Source: Coriobacteriia bacterium | GTDB lineage: Bacteria > Actinomycetota > Coriobacteriia > Anaerosomatales > PALSA-660 | NCBI GenBank assembly: GCA_003133285.1 | Contig: PKWR01000144.1 | Span: forward strand, 3,843-18,988 | Direction: 5' to 3' | DNA length: 15,146 nucleotides | In this document: positions 7,446 to 14,791 of the stretch, one piece after another | Position numbering within the stretch: position 1 is the first letter of the stretch | How the letters are laid out: every line of letters begins with the position of its first letter | Program-made: the position numbers and the translations under genes | The notes under the pieces: model-generated | Databases searched by the model: none | What the model saw: the letters and a program-made list of their open reading frames with translations, nothing else | What the model was told of the DNA's origin: nothing

Positions 7446-8339
7446 GTGAGACCCATCCGTGAGGGTGACCGTGGTGCCGCGGTCGAAGACGTTCAAAGGC
7501 GCCTCATAACGCTCGGGGCCGACCTTGGGCCGACCGGCGTCGACGGCGTGTTCTACGGAGCCACGCTCGCCGCCGTCCGCGCGTTCCAGCATGCCCGCGG
7601 CCTCGACGAGGACGGCGAGGTCGGAGACCACACCTGGGCCGCTTTGGTCGATGCGACCTTCTCCCTTGGCGATCGCCTCCTGTACCTGCGCCACCCCTAT
7701 CTCCACGGCGCCGACGTCCGTGCGCTGCAAGGGGCGATGAACGCACTGGGGTTCGCCTGCGGCGCTGTCGACGGGATCTTCGGGGCCTTCACCGAGGGGG
7801 CCGTGAGGGACTTCCAGGCGAACACGGGACTGGGCGCCGACGGTATCGTCGGGCTCGAGACCGTTCGCGCGATCGAAGGCCTGCGCCACGTGTGGAGCGA
7901 CAGGCCTTCGCTCCCGCCGGTGGAGCTGAGGGCCGCTCCCGCGCGCAGCGCTGCGGTACTGCGTCACACGGAAGTCGTATTGGTGGCGGACTCGGCTTCG
8001 TGCGCCTTGGCGGACCGCATCGTGAACCTCGCCCATGCGAGCGAGCCGGCCGCCCGCATGAGTGTCGCGAACCCCGGCGGCGGGTCCGCGGCGCTCGTGA
8101 TCGAGCTCACGACCACCTCGCCGGGGCAGTCGCGCACCGTGGCCGTCCGGGAGGGCGGGGAGGCGCTGTCCCGGCGCCTCGCGGTCGCCGTGGCCTCGGT
8201 CGACCCCGCCGATCCGCGCGTCATCGTGTACGTCGACGACCCCTCGGCGGACGAGCATTCGCTCCAGTCCCTGGCCGTGTCGCTCATCGACGGGCTGTGT
8301 CTCGGCCTCGCGGGTCGAGGGTCGCCTGTGCTACAGTAG
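7446..8339 (+). CDS. Protein with two peptidoglycan-binding repeats and an unassigned C-terminal domain
   Basis: A 297-residue protein with two PG_binding_1-type repeats. Repeat 1 (about 4-68) contains GAAVEDVQRRLITLG, GVDGVFYGATLAAVRAFQ and GEVGDHTW. Repeat 2 (about 78-142) contains GADVRALQGAMNALGF, AVDGIFGAFTEGAVRDFQ and GADGIVGLET. The rest (about 160-297) is an alpha/beta segment with no family I can name. This order resembles actinobacterial proteins that have two such repeats before a zinc amidase, but I see no amidase zinc ligands (no DPGHGG-like block), so it may be a catalytically dead relative. There is no signal peptide or membrane segment, which is odd for a wall-binding protein. 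The GTG start at 7446 follows GAGAGG. The gene for a secreted NlpC/P60 peptidase starts 56 bases after its end, which supports a cell-wall role. Confidence 0.8.
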   Translation: MRPIREGDRGAAVEDVQRRLITLGADLGPTGVDGVFYGATLAAVRAFQHARGLDEDGEVGDHTWAALVDATFSLGDRLLYLRHPYLHGADVRALQGAMNALGFACGAVDGIFGAFTEGAVRDFQANTGLGADGIVGLETVRAIEGLRHVWSDRPSLPPVELRAAPARSAAVLRHTEVVLVADSASCALADRIVNLAHASEPAARMSVANPGGGSAALVIELTTTSPGQSRTVAVREGGEALSRRLAVAVASVDPADPRVIVYVDDPSADEHSLQSLAVSLIDGLCLGLAGRGSPVLQ

Positions 8340-8395
8340 CGCGGTTTTTGCTTAGCATCCGCCGACGTCGACCTCGGACAAGGGAGGGCGCGACC

Positions 8396-9427
8396 GTGGG
8401 AAGAATCCGGCAGTCGCTCGCGGTCTCTCTCGCGCTGGCGATAGCGCTCTCATCGGTGCCTGCGGTGGCCCTCGCGACCCCCGTGTCGGCCAAGCGCGCC
8501 CAAGCGGTCAGGATCCAGGCGCAGATCAATGTCCTCGCTGACAAGGCGGAGATCGCCACCGAGGACTGGAACCAGGCGAAGATCGAGTACGACGGCCTGC
8601 ACGGCAAGGTCGTCGCCATCACCGCGCGCCTCGCGGCCAACACCGCCAAGACCGACATCCTGCAGACGTCTCTGGACGTCCGCGCAGACAGCATGTACCG
8701 CTCGGGCCCGCTCGGGCTGCTCGACGTCCTGTTCGGCGCGGCGAGCTTCGAGGACTTCGCGACCACCTGGGACCTGCTCAACGAGATGAACAAGCAGGAG
8801 TCCGAGGCCGTGGCCCAACTCAAGGTCCTTCGCGCCGAGGCATTGACTGCGCGGGCGGACCTCAAGACCGCCGAGACGGCGGCCAAGAAGGTCTACGACG
8901 TCATGGCCGATCGCCGTGCCTCCATCCTGCACGATGAGGCGGCCGCGAAGGCCCTGCTCAAGGGCGTGGAGCGCGAGATCGCCGCGCTGAACGCCGCCGA
9001 CCGGGCCCGTCGCGCCGCGGACGCCCGCGCGCACGGCGGAGGCGGGGGCGGCACGGGCTGGAACTGGGGCAACCCCGCGATCGCGCCGCGGAGCGGCGTG
9101 GTCAGCATCGCGCTCCGCTATCTGGGTCACCGCTACGTGTGGGGCGCCTCGGGCCCCCAGACGTTCGACTGCTCGGGATTCACGATGTTCGTCTACGCGC
9201 AGGTCGGGGTGCACCTCCCTCACTACTCGGGCGCGCAGATCAACGCAGGGGCTCACGTCAGCCGCGACAACCTGCAGCCCGGCGACCTCGTGTTCTTCGG
9301 GAGCCCGATCCACCACGTAGGGATCTACATCGGCGGCGGCAAGATGGTGCACTCGCCTCATACCGGCGACGTCGTCAGCATCGATCCGATCGACGGCAGG
9401 GGCTTTGTAGGGGGATGCAGGCCGTAG
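8396..9427 (+). CDS. Secreted coiled-coil NlpC/P60 endopeptidase
   Basis: A predicted exported cysteine peptidase that cuts peptide stems in peptidoglycan, of the kind used in cell separation. The GTG at 8396 is chosen because AGGGAGGG lies eight bases upstream and it begins a good signal peptide: GRIRQ, a hydrophobic stretch SLAVSLALAIALSSVPAVAL, then an A-T-P cleavage region near residue 29. Residues about 35-215 form a long coiled coil, interrupted by a PcsB/CwlO-like segment (MYRSGPLGLLDVLFGAASFEDF). A Gly-rich linker (about 216-222) leads to the NlpC/P60 domain with C259 in FDCSGF, H307 in HHVGIYIGGG and H319 in MVHSP. The total length is 343 residues. In CwlO/RipA-type proteins the coiled coil regulates activity through FtsEX; no ftsEX genes are in the window. 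Confidence 0.93.
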   Translation: MGRIRQSLAVSLALAIALSSVPAVALATPVSAKRAQAVRIQAQINVLADKAEIATEDWNQAKIEYDGLHGKVVAITARLAANTAKTDILQTSLDVRADSMYRSGPLGLLDVLFGAASFEDFATTWDLLNEMNKQESEAVAQLKVLRAEALTARADLKTAETAAKKVYDVMADRRASILHDEAAAKALLKGVEREIAALNAADRARRAADARAHGGGGGGTGWNWGNPAIAPRSGVVSIALRYLGHRYVWGASGPQTFDCSGFTMFVYAQVGVHLPHYSGAQINAGAHVSRDNLQPGDLVFFGSPIHHVGIYIGGGKMVHSPHTGDVVSIDPIDGRGFVGGCRP

Positions 9428-9477
9428 CCCGCGCGGCGCGTGAGCGCTCGCACCTGAGGGGGGCGTGGATCGGACAG

Positions 9478-10695
9478 ATGGCCATCGGGAGCGCACTCGC
9501 ACCGCTGCGACGCAGCGACTTCCGACGCCTGTGGATCGCACAGACGGTGTCGATCGTCGGGGACAAGATCAACCAGGTCGCCCTCAGCATCATGGTGTAC
9601 CGGCTGACCGGCTCCCTCGCCCAGATGGGCCTCGTGTTCGCGATCACCTTCCTCCCCGCCGCACTCTTCGGACTCGTTGCCGGGCCGTTCGTCGACCGGT
9701 GGGACCGCCGTCGCACGATGATCACGGCCGATCTGGTGCGCGCATGCCTCGTGATCGCGATCCCCTTCGTGGTGCCCTTCGGGATGTGGGCCGTCTACGC
9801 CCTGGCCTTCTGCAGCGCCACCGTGTCGCTGTTCTTCGAGCCCTCGCGCATGGCGCTCGTGCCGTCGGTGGTCGAGCAGGACGAACTCATGGCCGCCAAC
9901 TCACTCGACATGACGACCAGCTCGATCGCGGAGCTGCTCGGGATCGGGTTCGCGGGGGCACTCGTCGCCGGTGTCGGTCCGTCGCCGGCGTTCTTCCTCG
10001 ACGGCGCCACGTTCATCATCTCGGCGCTGTTCGTGTTCGCCGTCAGACACCGGGCCGTGCGCCGCGAGGTGGCGCCCATGGGCCTCGACGTCGTCTGGCG
10101 CGATCTGAGGACGGGCCTGGCGCGCATCCGCGACGATGACGTCCTGCGCGGGCTGCTCATCACGTACGCGGCGATGGCCCTCGTGGGAGGAGCGGCGATC
10201 ACGCTGAGCATCCTCCTCGCGCTCGACGTCCTCAGGAACTCGGGGCTCGCCGACGCCCTGCGCATCACGGTGGTCGACCTGTCGACGACGGCGGGGCTCC
10301 TGGTCGGCAGCATCGCGATCGGGATCGGCGGTCCGGGTCGCGCGGGGCGCAAGTACCTGTCCGGGATCCTCGCGTTCGGGGTCCTCATGGTCTCGCTCTC
10401 CTTCGTGAAGGACATCAGGATCGCTGCGGTCGTCCTCTTCACCCTGGGGATCGCGAACGAGTTCTTCGGGATCCCCATGCTCACGCTGATGCAGCAGAAC
10501 ACCGAGGACGAGAGTCGCGGGCGGGTCTTCGCGGTGCGAATGACCCTGACGCGCGTCGCGGCGGTCATCGGGCTGGCCGGCGCCGGATTCGCCGCGCAGG
10601 TCTACGGCGTCGCTCCGATGATCATGTTCGTCGGCGTGGTCGCCGCGTGTGTGGGCCTGTTCGGCTTCCTCACGCCGGCCTTGCGCGAGGCCTGA
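9478..10695 (+). CDS. Major facilitator superfamily transporter (DHA3/EntS-like)
   Basis: A 405-residue polytopic membrane protein with about 12 hydrophobic segments. The N-terminus RRSDFRRLWIAQTVSIVGDK and the loop GPFVDRWDRRR (D73, R74), equivalent to MFS motif A, place it with the EntS/macrolide-efflux-like group of proton-driven exporters. The substrate cannot be read from sequence. The start is ATG 9478, the first in-frame start after the peptidase stop at 9427; the stronger purine run GAGGGGGG (9456-9463) lies 14 bases upstream of it, so the exact start is less certain. The gene is followed by a 99-base gap and the PilT gene. Confidence 0.9.
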   Translation: MAIGSALAPLRRSDFRRLWIAQTVSIVGDKINQVALSIMVYRLTGSLAQMGLVFAITFLPAALFGLVAGPFVDRWDRRRTMITADLVRACLVIAIPFVVPFGMWAVYALAFCSATVSLFFEPSRMALVPSVVEQDELMAANSLDMTTSSIAELLGIGFAGALVAGVGPSPAFFLDGATFIISALFVFAVRHRAVRREVAPMGLDVVWRDLRTGLARIRDDDVLRGLLITYAAMALVGGAAITLSILLALDVLRNSGLADALRITVVDLSTTAGLLVGSIAIGIGGPGRAGRKYLSGILAFGVLMVSLSFVKDIRIAAVVLFTLGIANEFFGIPMLTLMQQNTEDESRGRVFAVRMTLTRVAAVIGLAGAGFAAQVYGVAPMIMFVGVVAACVGLFGFLTPALREA

Positions 10696-10794
10696 CGAGT
10701 CGCGGGCGCGCTCTGCGTCGCGGTACGATGGTGAGGCGCCGCGAGGCGCTTCGCACGTGAGAGGGAAGTCGCGGACGAGGGGACGTCGGACCAC
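10696..10794 (+). promoter_or_regulatory. Putative promoter and leader hairpin before pilT-like gene
   Basis: This 99-base gap holds a -10-like TACGAT at 10724-10729, with no good -35 at the usual distance. Directly after it is a stem of ten pairs, two of them G-U: 10731-10740 pairs with 10745-10754 around the loop GCGA, a GNRA-type tetraloop. It could stabilise the 5' end of the downstream mRNA or be the U-less end of the upstream transcript. A purine run GAGGGGA lies about 12-15 bases before the ATG at 10795. Confidence 0.4.
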
Positions 10795-11889
10795 ATGGCG
10801 CAGATCGACGCACTGCTCGAGATGATGGCCGCGCGCCGCTGCTCGGACCTGCACGTGAAGGCGGGCACTTCGCCCGCGGTGCGTCTCGATGGCACGCTCA
10901 CCATCCTGCGGGACCTGCCGGTGATCGACGCCGCGTCCACCGAGGCCCTGGCACGCGAGGTACTCGAACCGCGGCATCGGGCCCTGTTCGAGGAAGGCCG
11001 CGACATCGACATGGCCTACTCGCTGATCGGCGTCGGTCGCTTCCGTATCAACATCTACCGTCAGTCGGGCGCCGTCTCCATCGCGGTCCGGCGCGTGTCC
11101 ACCGACCGTCACAGCTTCGCCGAGCTCGGGCTTCCCGCGGCTGTCGAGCAACTGGCCAACGAGGCGCGCGGGCTGGTGCTCGTGACCGGCACGGCAGGCT
11201 CCGGCAAGACGACCACGATCGCGGCGATGATCGACTACATCAACCGGACGCGGAACGGCCATATCGTCACCATCGAGGACCCGATCGAGGTCCAGCACGA
11301 GGACCAGGGCTGCGTGATCGACCAGCGGGAGATCGGCATCGACACCGACAGCTACGGCGACGCCCTGCGGCATGTGGTGCGTCAGGACCCGGATATCGTC
11401 TTCATCGGGGAGATGCGCGACCACACCACCGTGTCCGCCGCCTTGACCGCGGCCGAGATCGGGAACCTGGTCCTGTCGACGCTGCACACGATCGACGCCA
11501 CCGAGACGGTGAACCGCATCATCGACTTCTTCCCGCCGCATCAGCAGCTGCAGGCGCGGCTCATGCTCGCCTCCACGCTGCGCGGGATCATCTCGATGCG
11601 TCTGCTGCCGGCGGTCGGCGGCGGGCTGGTCCCCGCGGTCGAGGTGCTCATCATGACCGGGACGATCCGCGAGTACCTGCTCGATCCGGAGCAGACCTAC
11701 AAGATCCGCGATGCGATGGCCGAGGGCGAGTACTACGGGATGCAGACGTTCGACCAGGCCCTCGTGCGCCTCTACCAGGAGGGCAAGATCACGGTGGAGG
11801 ATGCGATCGCGACCTCGGCGAACCAGCACGACTTCCGGATCAAGCTGCGGCAGCTCGGCGTCACGCCACCGCCGGCCGGCACCTACTGA
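10795..11889 (+). CDS. pilT: Type IV pilus retraction ATPase, PilT family
   Basis: A cytoplasmic hexameric ATPase that drives pilus retraction for twitching or DNA uptake. The 364-residue length is normal for PilT/PilU. Visible motifs: the N-terminal CSDLHVKAGTSPAVRLDG, the Walker A GTAGSGKTT (G132 to T140, K138), the Asp box VTIEDPIEVQH, the Walker B IVFIGEMRD, and the His box LVLSTLHTIDATETVNRIID followed by QLQARLMLASTLRGIISMRL, which is typical of PilT. No other pilus gene is in the window, so it is an isolated copy. Its stop codon overlaps the end of the convergent VanZ-like gene by seven bases. PilU or another retraction-type homologue cannot be excluded. Confidence 0.92.
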   Translation: MAQIDALLEMMAARRCSDLHVKAGTSPAVRLDGTLTILRDLPVIDAASTEALAREVLEPRHRALFEEGRDIDMAYSLIGVGRFRINIYRQSGAVSIAVRRVSTDRHSFAELGLPAAVEQLANEARGLVLVTGTAGSGKTTTIAAMIDYINRTRNGHIVTIEDPIEVQHEDQGCVIDQREIGIDTDSYGDALRHVVRQDPDIVFIGEMRDHTTVSAALTAAEIGNLVLSTLHTIDATETVNRIIDFFPPHQQLQARLMLASTLRGIISMRLLPAVGGGLVPAVEVLIMTGTIREYLLDPEQTYKIRDAMAEGEYYGMQTFDQALVRLYQEGKITVEDAIATSANQHDFRIKLRQLGVTPPPAGTY

Positions 11890-12272
11890 GGCGAGGCCGG
11901 ACTCGTGCGCCGGCGCAGCGCCAGCCACAGGTAGGTCGAGATGCCCGCGGTGGCACCCACCACGTCGGTGAGCCAGTCGACCGGATCGGGGACCCGGAAC
12001 GGCACGAAGGCCTGGTGGAACTCGTCCGACGCACCGTAGAGCGCGCACAGCGCGATCGCGAGCACGACGGCGCCTCGGTCCTCGCGCCGCACCGCCCACA
12101 GGGCGAGCGCCCCCAGCACGAAGTACTCGCCCAGGTGGCCGTACGCGCTGTAGCCGCCCGGGATGCTCGTACCCGGGACCGAGCTGCCCGCGAAGATGAC
12201 GCCGGCCCAGAGGACGGCGGGTAGCCAGCGCGCGAAGCGCAGCATGCTTCGGTGTCGGTCGGGGGTGTCCAC
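11883..12272 (-). CDS. VanZ-like membrane protein
   Basis: A small integral membrane protein of 129 residues with four hydrophobic segments. The first helix (WLPAVLWAGVIFAGSSVPG), the SAYGHLGEYFVLGALAL segment, LYGASDEFHQAFVP and VDWLTDVVGATAGI form the conserved pattern of the VanZ family. Members are linked to low-level teicoplanin resistance in one case, but most have no known role. The start could be the GTG at 12272 or the ATG at 12245; neither has a clear Shine-Dalgarno sequence, and the shorter form would still contain all four helices. It is convergent with the PilT gene and divergent from the EamA gene. Confidence 0.85.
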   Translation of the reverse strand: MDTPDRHRSMLRFARWLPAVLWAGVIFAGSSVPGTSIPGGYSAYGHLGEYFVLGALALWAVRREDRGAVVLAIALCALYGASDEFHQAFVPFRVPDPVDWLTDVVGATAGISTYLWLALRRRTSPASPQ

Positions 12273-12355
12273 GCGGGGAAGTCTACCATCGCGGTTGACG
12301 GACCCGTGTGCGGAGTGCGAAGGTCAGGTACCCGCCAAGCCCACCCGGAGGTCTC

Positions 12356-13267
12356 GTGTCCCGCAAGCTCGCGCTCGGAGCCGTCGTCGCGTCGGCAGCC
12401 TGTTTCGCGACGCTGGGGATCCTCACCAAGTGGGCGTTCGACCACGGAGCAGAACCGATATCGCTGCTCGCGGTGCGCTTCGCGGCCGCGGCCGTGGTGA
12501 TGGGCGCGGCCCAGGCCGTGCGCGACCCGGGAGCTCTGCGCGTGACCCGCGGCGACCTGCTGCGCTTCCTGGGGCTCTCGCTGACCGGCTACGGCGCCGC
12601 GTCGCTGTGCTACGCGTTCGCCGTGCGTGAGATCGGCGCGTCGGTCACCACGGTGTTGCTCTACACGTATCCCGCGATGGTCTCGATCATCGGCTGGCTC
12701 TTCCTGAAAGAGACGTTCCCGCTGAAGCGGGTGGCCGCCGTGCTGATGTCGTTCCTCGGATGCGCGATGGTCGCGGGAATCTTCACCAGCGGGTCGTCCG
12801 TGACCGCGCGGGGGCTCCTGCTGGGGATGGGGGCGGCGCTGGGCTACGCCGTGTTCAACGTGCTGTCGTACCGCACGCTGGGCCGCACCCCACGGCTCAC
12901 CATCATGGCCTACACGTTCGCGTTCTCGGCGATCGCGCTCGGGGCCGTCGCAGCCGCGAACGGCACGCTCGGCACCGTCGCGAGGTGGGACGCGTACGCG
13001 TGGGGCTCCATCGCGCTCATGGTGGCCGTACCGACGTTCGCCGCCGTCATGCTCTACCTCGGCGGCATCGCACGGATGGGGGCCGCGCAGGCGGCTGTGG
13101 TCTCCACGCTGGAGCTTCCGTTCACGGTGGTCTTCGCCGCGCTCGCGTTCCCGACCCAGCTCCTCGCGCCGCTCCAACTGCTCGGCGCCGCGATCGTGCT
13201 CGGCGGCGTCGTGATGGCGGAGTGGGGTTCGGCGCCCGGCGAGGTCGACGGAGTCGCGGCGGTCTAG
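12356..13267 (+). CDS. EamA-family (drug/metabolite superfamily) transporter
   Basis: A 303-residue membrane protein with about ten hydrophobic helices in two EamA repeats. The first runs from about residue 5 to 138 (ACFATLGILTKWAFDHGAEP, then TTVLLYTYPAMVSIIGWLFL at the end of the first repeat). The second runs from about 148 to 285 (LLLGMGAALGYAVFNVL, then STLELPFTVVFAAL). These are typical of DMT exporters for amino acids or metabolites; the substrate is unknown. GTG 12356 is chosen because GGAGG lies four bases upstream. The frame is open to 12308, but the extra residues are Pro-rich and have no RBS. It ends 15 bases before the end of the convergent DUF362 gene. Confidence 0.9.
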   Translation: MSRKLALGAVVASAACFATLGILTKWAFDHGAEPISLLAVRFAAAAVVMGAAQAVRDPGALRVTRGDLLRFLGLSLTGYGAASLCYAFAVREIGASVTTVLLYTYPAMVSIIGWLFLKETFPLKRVAAVLMSFLGCAMVAGIFTSGSSVTARGLLLGMGAALGYAVFNVLSYRTLGRTPRLTIMAYTFAFSAIALGAVAAANGTLGTVARWDAYAWGSIALMVAVPTFAAVMLYLGGIARMGAAQAAVVSTLELPFTVVFAALAFPTQLLAPLQLLGAAIVLGGVVMAEWGSAPGEVDGVAAV

Positions 13268-13282
13268 AGCGGGGCCCGCGCG

Positions 13283-14455
13283 TCAGGCGAGTTTCGAACC
13301 GCCGCGTCGCGCGAGACGTGCGAACCACGGCGACTTGAGTCCGATCGCCTTCTCGGGGCACAGCTCCTGGCAGCAGTAGCAGCGGATGCACGTGTCCAGG
13401 TCTAGCGTCGGGCGACGCTCGATCATCCGGATCGCGGACACGGGGCAGTTCTTCTCGCAGATGCGGCAGGCCGTGCAGGCGTCCCGATGCTCGAGGTACG
13501 GTCGCGAGGCAGTGTGCTTGCGCGCCCAGCGTCCGATCGCCGGAGGCATGCCGCGCGAGATGTCGCGGGCCGGCTGCTGGAACGAGTCGGGGACCAACTC
13601 GCGCCAGGGGGTCCCCTCGATGCGGACCTCATCGGCGGTGGCGGGTCCGAGGCCGCGCTTGTGCGCCACCGAGTTCGTGTAGACGTCCATCGGGTCGAAC
13701 CGCGCGATCGAGGAGGCCACGACGTCGAGAGCCACCGCATCGGCCGACGCGAGCAGCGCTCCGATGGGCTTCGGGGTGCCGCCCGAGGGCCCTGCTCCCT
13801 CCATCGCGACGACGGCGTCCATGATCGACAGCTCCGGGCTGCAGGCGAGCAGGAGGTCGACCAGCATCGCCGCGAAGTCCCGGCGGTCGGGGACCTTGAT
13901 GTGGAACTGAGCCTTCTCCAGTCCCGGGATGCAGCCGAACAGGTTCTTCACCGCGCCGGTGAACATCATGAAGCCGTGCGTCTTCAGGCGCGGGAGGTCG
14001 ATGAGCACGTCGGCCTCGACCGCTTCGCGCCCGAGGTTGAAGGACTGGTAGAGCGCGCCGCCGGGGGAGGGGACCCGCACGACGGAATCGTCGAGCAGCG
14101 AGAGCCGCACGCCCTCCTCGCGCGCGACCGCGGCCATCCCGCTCGCCTCGAACAGGGCGCGCGCCGACGCGGCTGTAGTGCGGCCTCCCGGGCTGTCGCC
14201 GATGGCGATGTCGCGGGCTCCGGCCCTTTTCGCCGCGCGCACGACCGCACGCACGAGCGCGGGATGGGTCGTCACGGCGCGGTCCGGCTCGGCCTTCATC
14301 AGCAGGTTGACCTTGACGAAGACCGTCTGGTCCTGCGAGACGAACGCTTCGATGCCCCCGAGCGGAGCGAGGACCCGCTCGAGAGCGAGCGCCATCTCGG
14401 CCTCGTCGTACGAGCCGCAGCGCTCGATCGCGACGACCCCCTGCCAGTCGGTCAC
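13283..14455 (-). CDS. DUF362 protein with C-terminal 2[4Fe-4S] ferredoxin domain
   Basis: A 390-residue cytoplasmic iron-sulfur protein. Residues about 5-300 match the DUF362 pattern: VFVKVNLLMKAEPDRAVTTH, RAAKRAGARDIAIGDSPGG, DVLIDLPRLKTHGFMMFTGA and KNLFGCIPG. The C-terminus has two full CxxCxxCxxxCP motifs, at about 327-338 (CTACRICEKNCP) and 356-367 (CIRCYCCQELCP), for two [4Fe-4S] clusters. The biochemical role of DUF362 is not established, but such proteins are probably electron-transfer or redox enzymes. No signal peptide is seen. The GTG start overlaps the TGA stop of the upstream selenoprotein-like gene by four bases, so the two are likely translated together. It is the last gene of a three-gene redox operon. 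Confidence 0.9.
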   Translation of the reverse strand: MTDWQGVVAIERCGSYDEAEMALALERVLAPLGGIEAFVSQDQTVFVKVNLLMKAEPDRAVTTHPALVRAVVRAAKRAGARDIAIGDSPGGRTTAASARALFEASGMAAVAREEGVRLSLLDDSVVRVPSPGGALYQSFNLGREAVEADVLIDLPRLKTHGFMMFTGAVKNLFGCIPGLEKAQFHIKVPDRRDFAAMLVDLLLACSPELSIMDAVVAMEGAGPSGGTPKPIGALLASADAVALDVVASSIARFDPMDVYTNSVAHKRGLGPATADEVRIEGTPWRELVPDSFQQPARDISRGMPPAIGRWARKHTASRPYLEHRDACTACRICEKNCPVSAIRMIERRPTLDLDTCIRCYCCQELCPEKAIGLKSPWFARLARRGGSKLA

Positions 14456-14775
14456 GCTGTCGCGCCCAGCTTGTTCTCGACGGCGCGGATGATCCCCGGG
14501 TAGGAGACCGCACCGTCGTAGACCGCTTCGTCGTCGACGAACGTCACGGGGTAGATGAGCCCGCGCTCCTGGATCGCCTGAACGTCGGCTTCGTGGGCGG
14601 CACGCGTCTCGGGATCGCCGGTATCGATGTACTCGATGGTGGCCTTGTCACCGAACCTGCGCCGCATCTCGTCGCCGATCAACGCTGTGATCTCCTCAGG
14701 AGACCAGGACGGTCCTCAACCACCACTGAAGCAGTTCGTCTCGACCGCGAGGTCGAACACCCGGACCCTCACCAT
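14452..14775 (-). CDS. Predicted selenoprotein, YuzD-like thioredoxin-fold protein with in-frame TGA
   Basis: A 107-residue reading frame from ATG 14775-14773 to TGA 14454-14452, interrupted by one in-frame TGA at 14718-14716 (codon 20). Read as selenocysteine it gives VRVRVFDLAVETNCFSGG-U-GPSWSPEE, with C15 and U20 forming a C-x4-U redox motif directly after a first beta-strand. Downstream are a helix (EEITALIGDEMRRRF), the strand ATIEYIDTGDPE and RGLIYPVTFVDDEAVYDG, with P76 at the place of the cis-Pro of thioredoxin folds. Length and strand pattern resemble, from memory, Bacillus YuzD (DUF1462), which has a CxxC there. The start has a strong RBS (AGAGGTGAG, 5-base spacing). The 5' end lies 16 bases after the ferredoxin gene and the 3' end overlaps DUF362. 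A conventional call would begin at TTG 14682 and lose the active site. The alternatives are a nonsense mutation or a sequencing error, but intact coding on both sides, the motif context and the hairpin after the TGA favour recoding. Confidence 0.75.
14688..14706 (-). promoter_or_regulatory. Candidate bacterial SECIS hairpin
   Basis: Inside the selenoprotein-like frame, on the - strand, 14706-14699 pairs with 14695-14688: eight pairs including one G-U, around a UGA triloop (14698-14696). The loop starts 17 nt after the in-frame TGA and has G as its second base. Both features lie within the limits known for bacterial SECIS elements (loop about 16-37 nt after the UGA, G among the first two loop bases). 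The 3' arm also contains AGGAG, nine bases before a TTG, so it could instead act as an internal RBS. Confidence 0.6.
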
Positions 14776-14791
14776 GTTGCTCACCTCTTGC

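Noticed and set aside
8328..8349. GCTACAGTAGC followed by GCGGTTTTT as a terminator between the peptidoglycan-binding and NlpC/P60 genes
   Set aside because: The stem can form only about four pairs and the T run is short and separated from it, so termination is doubtful.
9901..12099. A 732-codon - strand open frame across the MFS and PilT genes
   Set aside because: It is Arg/Asp/His-rich, resembles no protein, and lies opposite two well-supported genes.
12295..12323. TTGACG as a -35 box for the EamA transporter
   Set aside because: There is no acceptable -10 sequence at 16-18 bases downstream.
14452..14682. A 76-residue gene starting at TTG 14682 with an AGGAG nine bases upstream
   Set aside because: As the main gene model it discards the first beta-strand and the redox motif, and leaves 107 bases of well-coded, RBS-led sequence unexplained. 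It is kept only as a possible secondary start.
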